This document shows, piece by piece, positions 1 to 10,760 of a stretch of 64,000 nt of DNA. The stretch is taken from contig NDFF03000178.1 of assembly GCA_002150815.3 (NCBI GenBank), positions 1-64,000 of the forward strand. Reading direction: 5' to 3'. The notes under the pieces were generated by a model. It ran no database searches. It saw only the letters and a list, made by a program, of their open reading frames with translations, and was not told the DNA's origin. The number at the start of each line of letters is the position of its first letter. Positions within the stretch are counted from its first letter, which is position 1. Source of the stretch: Grammothele lineata (Eukaryota; Basidiomycota; Agaricomycetes; Polyporales; Polyporaceae). Both the position numbers and the translations under genes were made by a program.

Positions 1-1021
1 ACGAGGGGAATGTCGCCAGACGAACTCAAGGGCAAGACGGTGAGATACAGCGCTGATTATTAGCTGGTTGGAGGGAGTGTTTGCTTGCATTTAACTTGGG
101 TTGGTAGTCAGTCAATGGCGCTCATGGATAGGTTCATCGGAGTGCCGACTAAGTGTTGCTCCGACTTCAAGTTTGAATATTGGCAGGCAGCGCTGTACAC
201 ATTAGATGCCGTGTTGATTGAGAGAATGTCGTACGTTGCTCACATGAGGCGCAGAAACCAGTCTACGGTTCTCGGGGGTCTGTAACTCGTTGCTGAGAAG
301 GCGGAAGAGGTACGAGGTAGTAGTAGAGTTGCTGTTATGAGAGCGTTAGAGGTCAGTCATGCCATAGACACGCGCTTGTCCAACGCACCCCAAAAGAAGC
401 TCATAAGTCGTTAGACGGCTGGGTCAAAAGGACTCGGAGATAGCATGGGATCATGGCACCTAGTAGAACCACGCCCCGAACTTGCGCCATCGATGACTGG
501 TCGCTGGCAGCCTCCCAGTAGTTCGGGGCAGAGTGTCTGTTGTTGACCGAAGGACGCAGAGACGAGAGGTGTGGCATATGGAACTTCAAGAAATATGCCG
601 CATTTACGACATGCACTGTCGAGTCAAACCGCTGGTCGTGGCGAACAGTCTTGAGTTGGCATGCACGCGGGGCCGGCGGCCCGCGTGCCGCCGGAGGGGC
701 GGAACGACGGTCACGTGCCACTTTTGCTTCGGGCGTTGCCGTCGAATACCCTTCCACGGCTCACCGGGAACACTGGCAGTACTAGTAGTGACCACTTTAT
801 GGCGCAGACATTCTGATATACGAAGAACGAGAGACTGGCTGAGCGAGCCTAGCGCAGAGAAAGCAGTGGGGCTCGTTTCAACGTGAGCATCTTCACCCTC
901 ATACTTAATTGGCCCCGCCGATATTTATTTCCTCGAAGACTACCCACCCTCCGCCGAAGCCTGACACACCCTACTACACCTTAGAGTGCCCGCTCTGCAA
1001 AGGTTCGGTCGAGAGCAAACT
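1..1021. other. Intergenic, with a duplicated block at about 610-860
   Basis: No gene can be supported here. The stretch around 610-860 is recognisably similar to 8890-9070, sharing strings such as 'TGGTCGTGG', 'GGTCACGTGCC' / 'AGTCACGTGCC' and 'CGTTGCCGTCGA' / 'CATTGCCGCCGA'. Both blocks lie just 3' of a minus-strand DUF6534 gene, so they look like the downstream flank of one segmental duplication. The open frames in this part overlap one another on both strands and look like chance. Confidence 0.5.
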
Positions 1022-4000
1022 TCAGATGGGCATCAGCTCCAATCCGGGTTTTGTTGTCTCCATAGCGTCCTGTGGTACCAGGTTCTCCTCGATGTGTACT
1101 GTATGCTGGCGGCTACGAAGGCCATCTAGGGTTATACCACCGGACTGGAGCGACGGCGTAGCATTCCCTGTTTCGAGGTTCTTGATGAATGCACGGTTGT
1201 TGAGGCTGACTAGAAGGGTATTCGAGTAGAGCTTGGGGAGCACCACAGATCTGGGAAGCGTTATGAGACGCATCAGAAAGGGTGTGCATGGATGTCACAG
1301 CATTTTTCGATGGCATGGGACCTTGGGACGTTGAACTTACGGCGTCTCAAAAAGGAGGTTACCCTAGAGAAGGAGAGAATATGTCAGCACGATACAATCC
1401 TCACATACGAGGATGAGACTTACTGTCCACATAGTGGCGTGAGAATACCCCATACTTACTGTGCACCCGGATGTGACAAACGCCCACAAGTACTGTGACC
1501 CGACCACCGACCGGAGTTTTCTCATACTCACAGTCTGTGTCCGGTCGGCAGCCATTACATAATATTGATTCATGGAAGAATCGGGGATAGCTGGTCCCTT
1601 GCTATGTAATGGACACGGGATCCCACCCATCACAGAACTCTATTCGTTGATACTATACTCGCTCCGGCTGGCCAGCATAGTACATAGTGTTCGCGATCCC
1701 GCTGGGATCACCGGTATTGACACTGCTACATCTCTGGCCAAGGTATGGTTGTGTTCCGAGCGGCAGCGATCCAACCGGGCTGTACAACAATGGGCCTAAG
1801 CGTCAAGCATCAGCACCTTGCAGGTGCCTACAATATAGCAATTTTACTACACTTGTGCCTGAGAACAAGCTGTTGGCTGGAGGACCGCTGCGTTCACTCG
1901 CTGCGCGGTTTTGTCAACAATGAACATACGTGTCTCCGTACATTAGTCAATGCACGCGTTGATTCCACTCCTCCAGGATACTCGCATGGCATAGTCACTC
2001 TGCTCATACTGCTGCCTGGTGTGCGCTCCGGCCACCTTCCGCGTCCCCCCCCGAATGCTCCCGCTGGGTTCTCCTTCCGGTGTGGAATCGGATGAGGTCC
2101 CTGCGGATGAAGATGAAACCTGCGTCAGTCCGGCATTGGATGAACAGGCCTCCACCACAATCAGGCAGGATTCCTGCCAAGCGGCATAGCGCCGTCGGAT
2201 GGTTGGGCCGGGGCGCTGCTGATTGGCCGGACTGATCCCGACGGGTACAGGGCGCTGGCAAATCTGCAATATTCCAACCGGCTGGATTGCGATAATGCTC
2301 AGCCCAGGCTCGTGGATTTCGGCAGTTGAGCTGTCTTTGCGGGCATTCGCATATTGTCTCCGGCCGTGTATCATCCAGCCAACGGCTCTCTATCGACCGA
2401 CATCCAGGAATGATAGGCTGTCTGCAAAGCACCAGCTCGCGCCCACGGCAAGATCAAAACCCTCGTTACCGGGTCAAAAGTCCGTAGAGCCTGCGTTCTA
2501 GACCAGTGGCTCTCAGGCTGACAGATTTTTGTCATGTAGTATCTCTTGCATTGAAAGCCATTTCCCAAGTTTACAGACGGGGCGTCAGCATCCGGCAAGC
2601 CGGAGAAGGAAGGCATCGACTTCCTGCACGTTTTGTCGCTCACTGGGAATGATTTCTTTTCCACCTGGACGACAGGCAATCATGCCGTCACACCGGGGGA
2701 GCGCCTACTAATCTCCGGGTCGCTCAACTGCGAAGGTCAACGCCGCGAGGCTGTAACAGGGATTGAAAGGTGAGTGTGCACAGGATGGTGAAGTCAAAGA
2801 TAGTGTCGACAGTCCGTAAACGTCAGGTAATGACCCTGACTTTCCCATTGGTCACTACGATTGTCTACATACGCCTGTAAAACCGGCCTGTCCAAGGGTG
2901 CTCTTCCGGGCAAAGCAGGCGCCCACATCCGAGCCAACCCGCGCCATTCTCCGCTAAAATCCGGAAGGGCTCCATCCGGTACAGACACCGGAGGAAAAGC
3001 CGCATGGCCCCTGAGGCTCGCCGACGCGTGCGCTGTAAGGGGTGATCCGTTGTGCACTTTCATGGCTCAAGGTATCGATGACCGGCTTATTCAAGCATTC
3101 GAGATCGGATGATCGGATGACCACGCCCGCTATCTGTCCGGGGCGGCATAGCAGTGATCCTGGCCCCTCCCCCCTCTCTTTGAAGCTTGGCCCTACATGT
3201 AACGGGGCCAGTGGGTGGGACCGATGATGGCCGACGAGAGTTGGTTTTCCGTCCAAGGCTGTGGGCTAATCAGTTCCTGCAGACAATGCGTGTGTAAACA
3301 TCTGTTTTTGACCTCGACGACTGTGAGCTTCTCAGAAGTACAATGAACTGCCCATGCCTCCGACGCCCGTGAATAACACCACAAAATACTCGACGAGGTC
3401 CCTGCCAAGGAGCATATGCCCCCAAGCTCTTTCCGTAGCTATACATTGCTGCCTAGCATCTGTGAGTTCTGCTGGCATACTGGTATTGAAACCTATCGTT
3501 CACGCTTCCTTACGTGTAGCCACACATGGCGGCCCGTACAGCGTGAGTCCCCCGCCCGCGCTGCGCGAACCTTTCTCCGCAAGGAGGAATAAATGGGCCC
3601 AGTACGCGCGTAGCTCCTCCAGCCTGTGTACCTCGGCGTTTTGCAGCTCCTGCAAGCCCTCTCCGCAATGGGATATGTACACCCAGGACATCATCTGTAA
3701 ATCGGGTCTAGGATGTCGCAACGTTCGTAAACGCTGCGCAACGATCTCCAATCCGGCTTTTCGCTTCATCCGCCCTTCAGATAAGCGCGCCCCAGGCAAT
3801 CCGCTCCCCGCCCATTCAATGCCCTCATCCGACAGAGTCACCAGACAACACAAGTGTCTGTTCTCAGAGGTCTCATCTAGCTCTACAGCAGATCTCTCAA
3901 TGTTCTCTTCCCGTTATAAAGGCCTGTATATACATGACATTGTGGTTCTCTTGCCAATGTGGGTTCTATGTGGACCCTAATTAGGCCCAGCTAAACACCT

Positions 4001-5449
4001 TTAGTTTCAGGAGCTTCGGCCAGCATGGCCCGGCCAGACAGCTTTCCCACAGATACTGAGGAGCCCGGTCGTACATGTAACTCGGGAATTGCCCGCGCTT
4101 GGTCCTTCTTGTGGCCTCCGCCTGTCACCGCCCGGTCGGACATCATGCTTGTATACAGCGGCTGTCCGGCCGGGCTACTGATATTGCAAATCATGGGCGA
4201 GCCGAGCGGCGTCCGGGAGACAGTACCTGTGGGCGTTTGTCACAGTCCGGGTCACAGTATCGTCGTGTACTCTCACGAGACACACTCTACTGTCTGTGTG
4301 AAACCCATTACAGCATACAGAAGCGCTACAACCGCTATGAACGTACGTAAGCTCGTCGCAGAGGGACCCGCCTTCAATAAGACTTGCCTGTGGTTGCACC
4401 AGTCTCCAAGCACAGCCGAACCAGTCGATTCACGATGTCATCAGAACGTCTGATACCAGACTTGGATTTCAAGAGCTGCAGGCGTATAATGAGTGAATAC
4501 AGGCGTGACTGAACCCACCGTCTACTCACTAGCCATGTCATGGAAGCTGCGATGAATACATCAACAACCGTGGCAACGATGAGTGCGGCCTGCGTAAAAT
4601 TGAATCAACAAGTGGCTTGCGGAACATCAAATTAATCTTACCTCCATAATGGGGCGGCTAAGAGATGGGTTGACCGCCATTGGATCCGTGATTTTAATCT
4701 TTCAAAACGAATAATGGTCAGCATGTCATATGCTCTGAAGGCGCATGATGTACGGACCGAAACGCCTGCAGCAATGCTTAAAGACGCTTGTGCCAAAGAC
4801 AACTAAAAAATCGACGATCCGTCATTTAGCACATACGTCAGACGCACTTCACAAAACGCTCACAAAAGCAATAACAACTACGAGAGGGATATAACGTCCA
4901 AGCACCCAGATTCTCCATGCGAAATAGAACTGGACAACACCTGACACAACACCGGACATAACAGGAACACTGAACCAGGATGTGTCGAAGGAAGTGAGCG
5001 TCTCGATGTCGCCAAAATGGTAGACGTCGACATCAAATGCCATCTGGGTGATGAGTCCCGTTTGGACCCACTCCCAGATAAATACGATGTAGACGAGACA
5101 TTTGAGCCAAGTGCGGTCCTTTGGAAAGTAGAGGTGGTAAAGGTCTAGTAAAAAGCGTGAGGAACGACAACATAAATAGTTGAAGGAGCACGCACATGTT
5201 TGGACGGTGAGGACTCCTTGGAGAAACCATACAAAGAAGTAACAGAGTAGCTGGAAGATTACGAGGGCTAGAGTCAAGGATCAACGAGTGAATATTAGCA
5301 CAAGCATCGCACCTGAGGTCCAGCTCTGTAATTATAAGCAGTTGTGAATGCATAATTACTACTTGCTGTATATCACGTAGCACTTACAGCAATGCAATGT
5401 TGGGAGGGAGTGCAGGGGACGATAGAGATGGAGCCGCTGGTGAGGCCAT
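1022..5449 (-). CDS. DUF6534-type integral membrane protein, gene A (intron holds a transposon-like insert)
   Basis: Fungal seven-helix membrane protein of the DUF6534 type; the molecular function of this family is unknown. The start at 5449 (MASPAAPSLSSP...) is chosen because genes B and C begin the same way: a 62-nt (32-nt in C) first exon, then a 13-nt microexon completing LAGPQ, then an exon starting QLLCYFFVWFLQGVLTVQT. Later landmarks are DLYHLYFPKDRTW, WVQTGLITQ and FAWRIWVLGR, the hallmark RRSDDIVNRLVRL..ETG near 4370, and the C-terminal KLYSNTLLVSLNNRAF near 1200, ending ...GLELMPI. The intron at 4290-1364 is 2,927 nt long because it contains an inverted-repeat element; both splice sites keep the frame and match gene B. 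One intron donor near 4353 reads GCAAGT (GC-AG). The gene may still be functional if the long intron is spliced. The family assignment is confident; expression is not known. Confidence 0.75.
1457..4259. mobile_element. 2.8 kb terminal-inverted-repeat element inside an intron of DUF6534 gene A
   Basis: Two imperfect inverted repeats of about 58 bp bound this segment: 1457-1514 on the plus strand and 4202-4259 on the minus strand. Both contain TGTGACAAACGCCCACA flanked by TACTGTG and GTACTGT. The paralogous intron of gene B is only about 80 nt and lacks the segment, so it is an insertion. I found no convincing target-site duplication; candidate ends extend outward to a shared CGTGAGA (about 1438 and 4277). 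No known transposase could be recognised inside, so it may be non-autonomous or a decayed DNA transposon. The interior carries several open frames, among them the one listed at 3500-3853. Confidence 0.6.
3500..3853 (-). CDS. Unrecognised open frame inside the intronic element
   Basis: A 117-codon frame with a composition more protein-like than its surroundings (Leu- and Glu-rich, e.g. EGLQELQNAEVHRLEEL and SWVYISHCGEG). It might be a remnant of a gene captured by, or belonging to, the inverted-repeat element. I do not recognise a family. There is no clear start context and the flanking frames do not extend it, so it may be a decayed exon or a chance frame. Confidence 0.2.
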   Translation of the reverse strand: MCCLVTLSDEGIEWAGSGLPGARLSEGRMKRKAGLEIVAQRLRTLRHPRPDLQMMSWVYISHCGEGLQELQNAEVHRLEELRAYWAHLFLLAEKGSRSAGGGLTLYGPPCVATRKEA

Positions 5450-5954
5450 TTCTGTTTACTGGATGCTGTCCATGCGCCGACGGGTTGGTCAGAGAATGAA
5501 CCACAAGATGCTGGAGATATATATGCTGGAGGTAGTGCGGGGATTCAGACCGGTTGAACACAATGGCAACTTGTATTACCACACTCGACCGTGGCAACGG
5601 CTTTGAAGCGACGTGTGATGGCGATGTGACCAGCGTAAGACACTTTGATACGTATCACGACATGAGTACTTCGCAGATACTGAGGCTGTCAAAATCGTTC
5701 TTGACAGAGCGGAAATGATTGATGCTGAACGCTGAAAGGCCTTCGCCGAACCATATTCGTGTGGGGCAGAGTCGGAGTTAACTTTGCTTCGTTTCTTGTC
5801 ACCTCCTAAGTGGCGAAGATTTGCAAGTTGCGACGTCTGAGATGCACCTGTTCCCCGCCACCACTACTCCCTAGTGAGCTGTGCTTCGGATCGTAATGTT
5901 GCTCGTGCTCTATCCACACGTTTGTGCTCGGGGGTCACTCTGTCCGTTCACAAG
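5450..5954. promoter_or_regulatory. Upstream flank of DUF6534 gene A
   Basis: This 0.5 kb stretch lies between the start of gene A and the 980-bp repeat element. It should hold the gene A promoter. I see no clear TATA box or other motif I can defend, and no gene. Confidence 0.3.
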
Positions 5955-6934
5955 GGGCAAAATTATTTCGACGCACATGGACGCATCGGGAAGCGGAGGG
6001 ACGCACACGGAAGCACAAAGGGAAGCACACAAGCGCCCGTAAAGGGACGCGTCCATACGCGTCCCTCCTACATACGACAGGTTCGCTCCTGGGTATTATC
6101 AATATTACATTCTTATCTACTGGTGTAAAACTACACTTTATAGACTATAACGTGCTAATACACCATTAAAAGTCTCCCACATTGTAGCCAGACTCTTCAG
6201 TATGGGCTTATGAGCACCAGCTATGCGTCCCCGTATGCGTGCGTCTGCGTCCCTCTGTGCGTCCTCTGTGCGTCCTCTGTGCGTCCCGTGTGCGTCCCGT
6301 GCGTCCCGTGTGCGTCCCCGGCGCTTCCCTTGCGCGTCCGTGTGCGTCTCGGCCTGCGTCCCCGCGCGTCCCCTAACGCCACAGAACGCCACAGTGCGTC
6401 CGGGCCGCTTCCGCGCGCGTCTCAACGCGTCCCGTCGCGTCTGCTTGAGCTGCCTCTGCCTCTGCATGCAAGGATTGGGGAGGTCCAAGGAAGTCCCGTT
6501 TCCCCCCTATCAGCATGTGCAATCACTCATAAGGATGTGATGACGACATAGCGTGTTATTCCAACGCCTGTGACGGAAAAATTCGTCAGGTATGCAGTTG
6601 TAACGAGACTTAGTACCAGCTCGCACCCTAGATACGGGATTGCGTCGGTTAAGTTAGTAACTACAGAGCAATTGGTCCTGATAACTTTTCTACGTACTAG
6701 TGATATGTTGTGCACTACTTAATAAGCTCACAGATTCTACGTCGATGTGGTAAGGACTTTATAACGAGCAAATGTCCTTGGGCTAGACTTAGACGCCGTG
6801 CTTCCCTGTGCGTCCGCGCGCGTCCCGTCGAACGCCACCATGCGTCTCTCTTAACGCCACATCGCTTCCCGATGTGCGTCCATTGCTTCCCGGTGCGTCC
6901 CGGTGCGTCCCTGTGCGTCGAATTACCTGTGCCC
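5955..6934. mobile_element. 980-bp MITE-like element built of GTGCGTCC minisatellites, with 9-bp target duplication
   Basis: The element starts GGGCA..TTCGACGCAC and ends GTGCGTCGAA..TGCCC, a 22-bp terminal inverted repeat with 18 of 22 positions matching. It is flanked on both sides by GTTCACAAG (5946-5954 and 6935-6943), a 9-bp target duplication (9-12 bp, as adjacent bases also match). Near the left end the sequence reads as repeats of GGACGCAC; from about 6220 and from about 6790 it reads as the reverse complement GTGCGTCC, so the arrays are in inverted orientation. No transposase is encoded. The 9-bp duplication is more like Mutator-type (MULE) elements than hAT, but the family is not proven. 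A partial second copy lies at about 16905-17514. Confidence 0.75.
6220..6450 (+). repeat. GTGCGTCC-type minisatellite array
   Basis: More than a dozen degenerate copies of (T/G)GTGCGTCC(C/T) follow one another, for example GTGCGTCCTCTGTGCGTCC and GCGTCCCGTGTGCGTCCC. The related arrays at about 5960-6060 (reverse orientation) and 6785-6920 (same orientation) sit near the ends of the same 980-bp element. Open frames here, Pro/Arg/Ser/Cys-rich on both strands, are products of the repeat and are not genes. Confidence 0.8.
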
Positions 6935-6943
6935 GTTCACAAG

Positions 6944-9175
6944 GCAGGGAAAGGTGAAATATAGCGGCCCTCCCCAGAGTACGACTGGGAAAGTGACAAC
7001 GGATGCGAGAGAAGCTAAATTCAGAGCGCAGTCAGCTGAGCCATGTCAGGAGCCTTAGATTCCCACATGCATTGACAACGTACTGTGGCCACTTCTAGTA
7101 TCAGAAGAGATGTCAAGAAATAGATGCTACTCAACCTGCGAACGCGGACATGTCGAAGAACGTGATAAACTTCAAGCGCGCGAGACAGTTCAATTTGATA
7201 CGGGCCCACCAGAACGGATCCGCAAGCATCTAATCTCTTTGGCAAGTCTCCTCACCGGCACCAAACTCCCAATCCCTTACCCCTGGCAATCTCATGGCGC
7301 CAGAACCCAAGCTCAAATCCTGCCCTCACAAATCCCACCCTCTCAGAGCCCTCTCCGCCTCCTCCGCCTCCTCCCTTACGATTGCCAGCGCAGCTGGGAA
7401 TCGCGCCCTAACGCCGAACCGAAACGGGGCAGGCCGCCGCGTAAGCTCCTGCACGTTCATCGCGCTCGCACTCAGGTCGGGCGGGATGGGGCGCCTGGAG
7501 GCGTCCTTGGGGACGAGATGTCGAACGCCTAGAGTAGCCTTCTAGAACGGCCAAGCGGTGGCGCACGGGTGGGTAGGGAGGAGGGGTAGAATCAGCGAGC
7601 GGTCAGCTGGGAACTGCACGAAGGCAGATGTTGAGCGGGAGGACAGGACGTACCGCGAGAAGACAACGAACATCGATTACTTACTGCGCGATGTGCAATT
7701 CCATGCACTAGCTCCGCCCAAAACCGAAAGAGAGCGTGAAGTCAATGAAACGCTGGTCATTGGCGTCGGCGTCGAGGGACCGCTCGGGGCGGAATGTTTC
7801 CGGCTCTGGCTATGTGCGCATGCGTCAACAACCACTGGATCCCAGTACGGCGGAGAGAAGGAGGCATAGCGCACGCACTACATGTTCCCAGTTAACTGCG
7901 GCGTCTTTGGGGACGAAGTGCCTCTCGTGCACATCGTTTTCCGTCATCGCGTGAGGAACGCCGAGGGGTACGATCGGGTGCTAGCCGGGTTAAGCTCCTT
8001 GAGCCATGCGTCGATCTACGGGAGCGCGAGCTCGTCCTCGAATGTCGATAGGCGGTCGCGCCCGACGACGCGATCCGGCTCTTCTTGCGCTTTGAGAGTA
8101 ACAGAAAGGTTGTGCAACATCGCACCTATGTGTGAGTGTGAGGCACTAGCAGGATGGAGAGAGATGATGACGAGGGGACGCACAGAGACCGACTTCGAGT
8201 GCTCCAGAGGTCTATTCCGCGAGCGAAGTCAGTGATGTCGCCATACTGTCAGAAGAGCGTAGACCCGCTGTATCGATTCTAACTTTAAAGGGTGCAGTGA
8301 CCGCGGACGCGGGCTGAAGGTCCGAGCGCCCTCGGTCCTGTTGCTCGCGCAGGCAGCGCGTAACTACGCACTCCTTTGCGGTGCCCACCTCCACCTTGTG
8401 CTTGACATCCGCGTAGATCTCTATCAAAAGCTTCTCAGTCTTCTCTTACGCCGCCTCTGCCTCACAGCGCAACCATTGCATGAAGAAAGCGGAAAAGCGA
8501 AGAAAAGAGAAGACTGACCGGGAAGTAGAGAAGGATTGCGTGCTAGATTCCCTGAGAGTGTCAGCGGAGCTACAGAAGGTGGTCAGCTCGGAATACCGCG
8601 AGGGGCGATTTAGAGTGAAGGGGCGTACCGTCATATATGATATATATGACGCTGTTCCGCATCTGCGTGAAGTCGTAAACAGAACGTGCTGACGAGACGG
8701 ATTCGACTGATTTTGTCAAGTACATCCTCCCAACCCAGGAAGTGACAGCTTTCCCTCTACCAGGGACGAGATGAACGAAGTGCGGCGTGCCGCTAACATA
8801 GTCACTACCTCCCTGCCAATGGCGGGAAGATGAGAGGCAGTGAGGGGTAGGCAATCTCGAGTTAGGAATCAAGAGTCGCGGTAGGAAGCACTTCGTTAGT
8901 TGAACTGTTGGTCGTGGTGAAAGGTATTGCCAGGTCGGCATCTCGGCGGCCGTGCGGGAACCGACTCAATGGTAGTCACGTGCCTGTTTCGCCTCGAGCA
9001 TTGCCGCCGACCCGTCGCACGCCCTTCTGAATCTGACAAGGCTTACTGAGAACACCGGTGCTAGCCGCTTGTAATACACAGAGAGTACTTCTTATTTAAC
9101 CCAGCCAAATCTCCAATCTGCCTCTATCCTCGTTATTCTCTCCAAGAATATCATTTACTCCCCGTCCCAGACCGA
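6944..9175. other. Intergenic region with two duplicated blocks
   Basis: No gene can be supported. About 7320-7500 is similar to about 11715-11890: both carry a CCCTCTCAG/CCCCTCAGCG start, CTCACGCTTGCCA- or CTTACGATTGCCA-type strings, and TCATCGCGCTCGCACTCA / TCATTGCGCTCGCACTCA. About 8890-9070 is similar to 610-860. Both pairs fit one tandem segmental duplication that also contains DUF6534 genes A and B. The short frames around 7110-7870 and 8480-8940 show no recognisable domain. Confidence 0.45.
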
Positions 9176-10760
9176 TCAGTCTTGACCGTGACCCGCCTCG
9201 GAGTGCGAGCCATCGACGGGCATCAACTCCAATCCGCCTTTTGACGTCTCCATGGTATCACGCGAGACCCGTCTCTCTTCCGCAATCTCAATCCGTACTT
9301 CGTGTTGGCGATTGTCGGCACCGTGACCATCGAAGGTCATGCCACTGGACGGTAATGAAGTGGTTGGCCTCCCTACAGCCTGTCCTCTGATGAATGCACG
9401 GTTGTTAAGGCTGACAAGAAGTGTGTTGGAGTAGAGCTTGGGGAGAACTACGGCTCTGTGTGGTTCCGTGAGATGAATCGGCACTACTATGCGTAGGTTG
9501 GCTTACGGGGTCTCGAAGAGGAGATCAGCCTGCAAGTAGAGGTACTTAGTCTATCGTCACAATAATCTTAATTTATAGCAACCCGGAACTCACTGTATCT
9601 GTTATGTCCACCACGGCGAACACAACTGCCACGGCCGCTGTTAGTATTAATTAGCTGACCGTACATGGATATACTTTCAAGGACAGAACTTGCCTGTCAT
9701 CGCACCGGTCTCCAAGGAAAGTCGAACTAGTCGATTCACGATATCATCCGAGCGCCGGATACCCGACTTAGATCTCACGAGCTACGCTGACACGATGAGC
9801 TAATTTGGATATGAATGAAGGAACATTATACGCACTAGCCATGTCATAGACGCTGCAATAAGAACATCAACTATCGCGGCGACAATGAGCCCCGCCTACA
9901 CAGAAAGTATTCAGCAGTATCCCTAAATAGGATGGGGCCATGAGCACGCCAGTTCCTACCTCGACGATGGGGCGGTTGAGAGAGTTCTCAAGTACGTCCG
10001 GATTAGTTACTTTGATCTGTCAAATGGACGCCGATCAGGAACTCATGATGTGATAGTGCATGATGCACGTACTGCAACGCCTCCGGCAATGCTCAAAGAC
10101 GCTTGCGCGAAAGACAGCTAAGAATTCAGCAATTCACTTCTCAGTCACGCTCAGGATGCATCCTAGGACAATGACACTCACAAAACTGATGACCGCGACG
10201 AGAGGGATGGAACGTCCCAGGACCCAGATACGCCACGCAAAGTAGAACTGGACGACACCCGACACGACCCCGGACATTACAGGAACGCAAAACCAAGACG
10301 AGCTATACGAGGTGAGCGTGTTGATGTCGCCAAAATTGTAGACGTCAAAGTGGAATGCTAGCTGGGTGAGAAGACCCATTTGGACCCACTCCCAGATGAA
10401 AACGGAGTAGACGAGACATTTGAGTGTACGGCGGTCCTTCGGAAAATAGAGGTGGTAAAGGTCTAGGAAGAACGTGAGGGTTCATAGGAGAGACGGTTGA
10501 GTGTAACACGTACAGGTTTGAACGGTGAGGACGCCTTGAAGAAACCATCCAAAGAAGAAACTCAGCAGCTGGAAGATTGCGAGGAATAGACATCAGCATG
10601 ATTCTTTGGATATTGACGTCAGTAGCTCTACCTGGGGCCCAGCTCTGATAACAAATCGTTCTTCAGTGTATAATGAATGCAGTCAGCATAGCACATACAG
10701 CAATGCAACGTTGTGAGGAAGCCCTGGGGACGAGGTAGGGGGAAGTGATTGAGAGACCAT
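9176..10760 (-). CDS. DUF6534-type integral membrane protein, gene B
   Basis: Paralogue of gene A with the same exon layout and no large insert. The start at 10760 (MVSQSLPPTSSPG...) is followed by a 62-nt exon, an intron, the 13-nt microexon AGCTGGGCCCCAG completing LAGPQ, and then QLLSFFFGWFLQGVLTVQT. Further exons give DLYHLYFPKDRRTLKCLVY, WVQMGLLTQLAFHFDVYNF, FCVPVMSGVVSGVVQFYFAW, SFAQASLSIAGGVA, RRSDDIVNRLVRLSLETGA and PKLYSNTLLVSLNNRAF, ending ...GHGQD. These are the DUF6534 landmarks: several hydrophobic helices, an amphipathic R..DD..NRL..L segment and the KLYxNT..xSLNNR signature. The intron after ETGAMT uses a GC donor (GGCAAGT). The function is unknown; a membrane role is inferred. 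Confidence 0.8.

Noticed and set aside
401..886. Several overlapping frames on both strands
   Set aside because: The block is a noncoding flank shared with 8890-9070; none of the frames is conserved between the two copies.
1457..4259. KDZ-type transposase remnant (a CGGG..C-rich stretch near 2120-2170)
   Set aside because: The Cys spacing does not fit the CxC-type domains and no catalytic core could be traced, so the family was not assigned.
6138..6540. Arg-, Ser- and Cys-rich frames over 100 codons
   Set aside because: They are translations of the GTGCGTCC minisatellite.
5955..6934. Possible CRISPR array from regular GTGCGTCC repeats
   Set aside because: Repeats are short, degenerate and adjacent without unique spacers, and the DNA is eukaryotic with a transposon-type target duplication.
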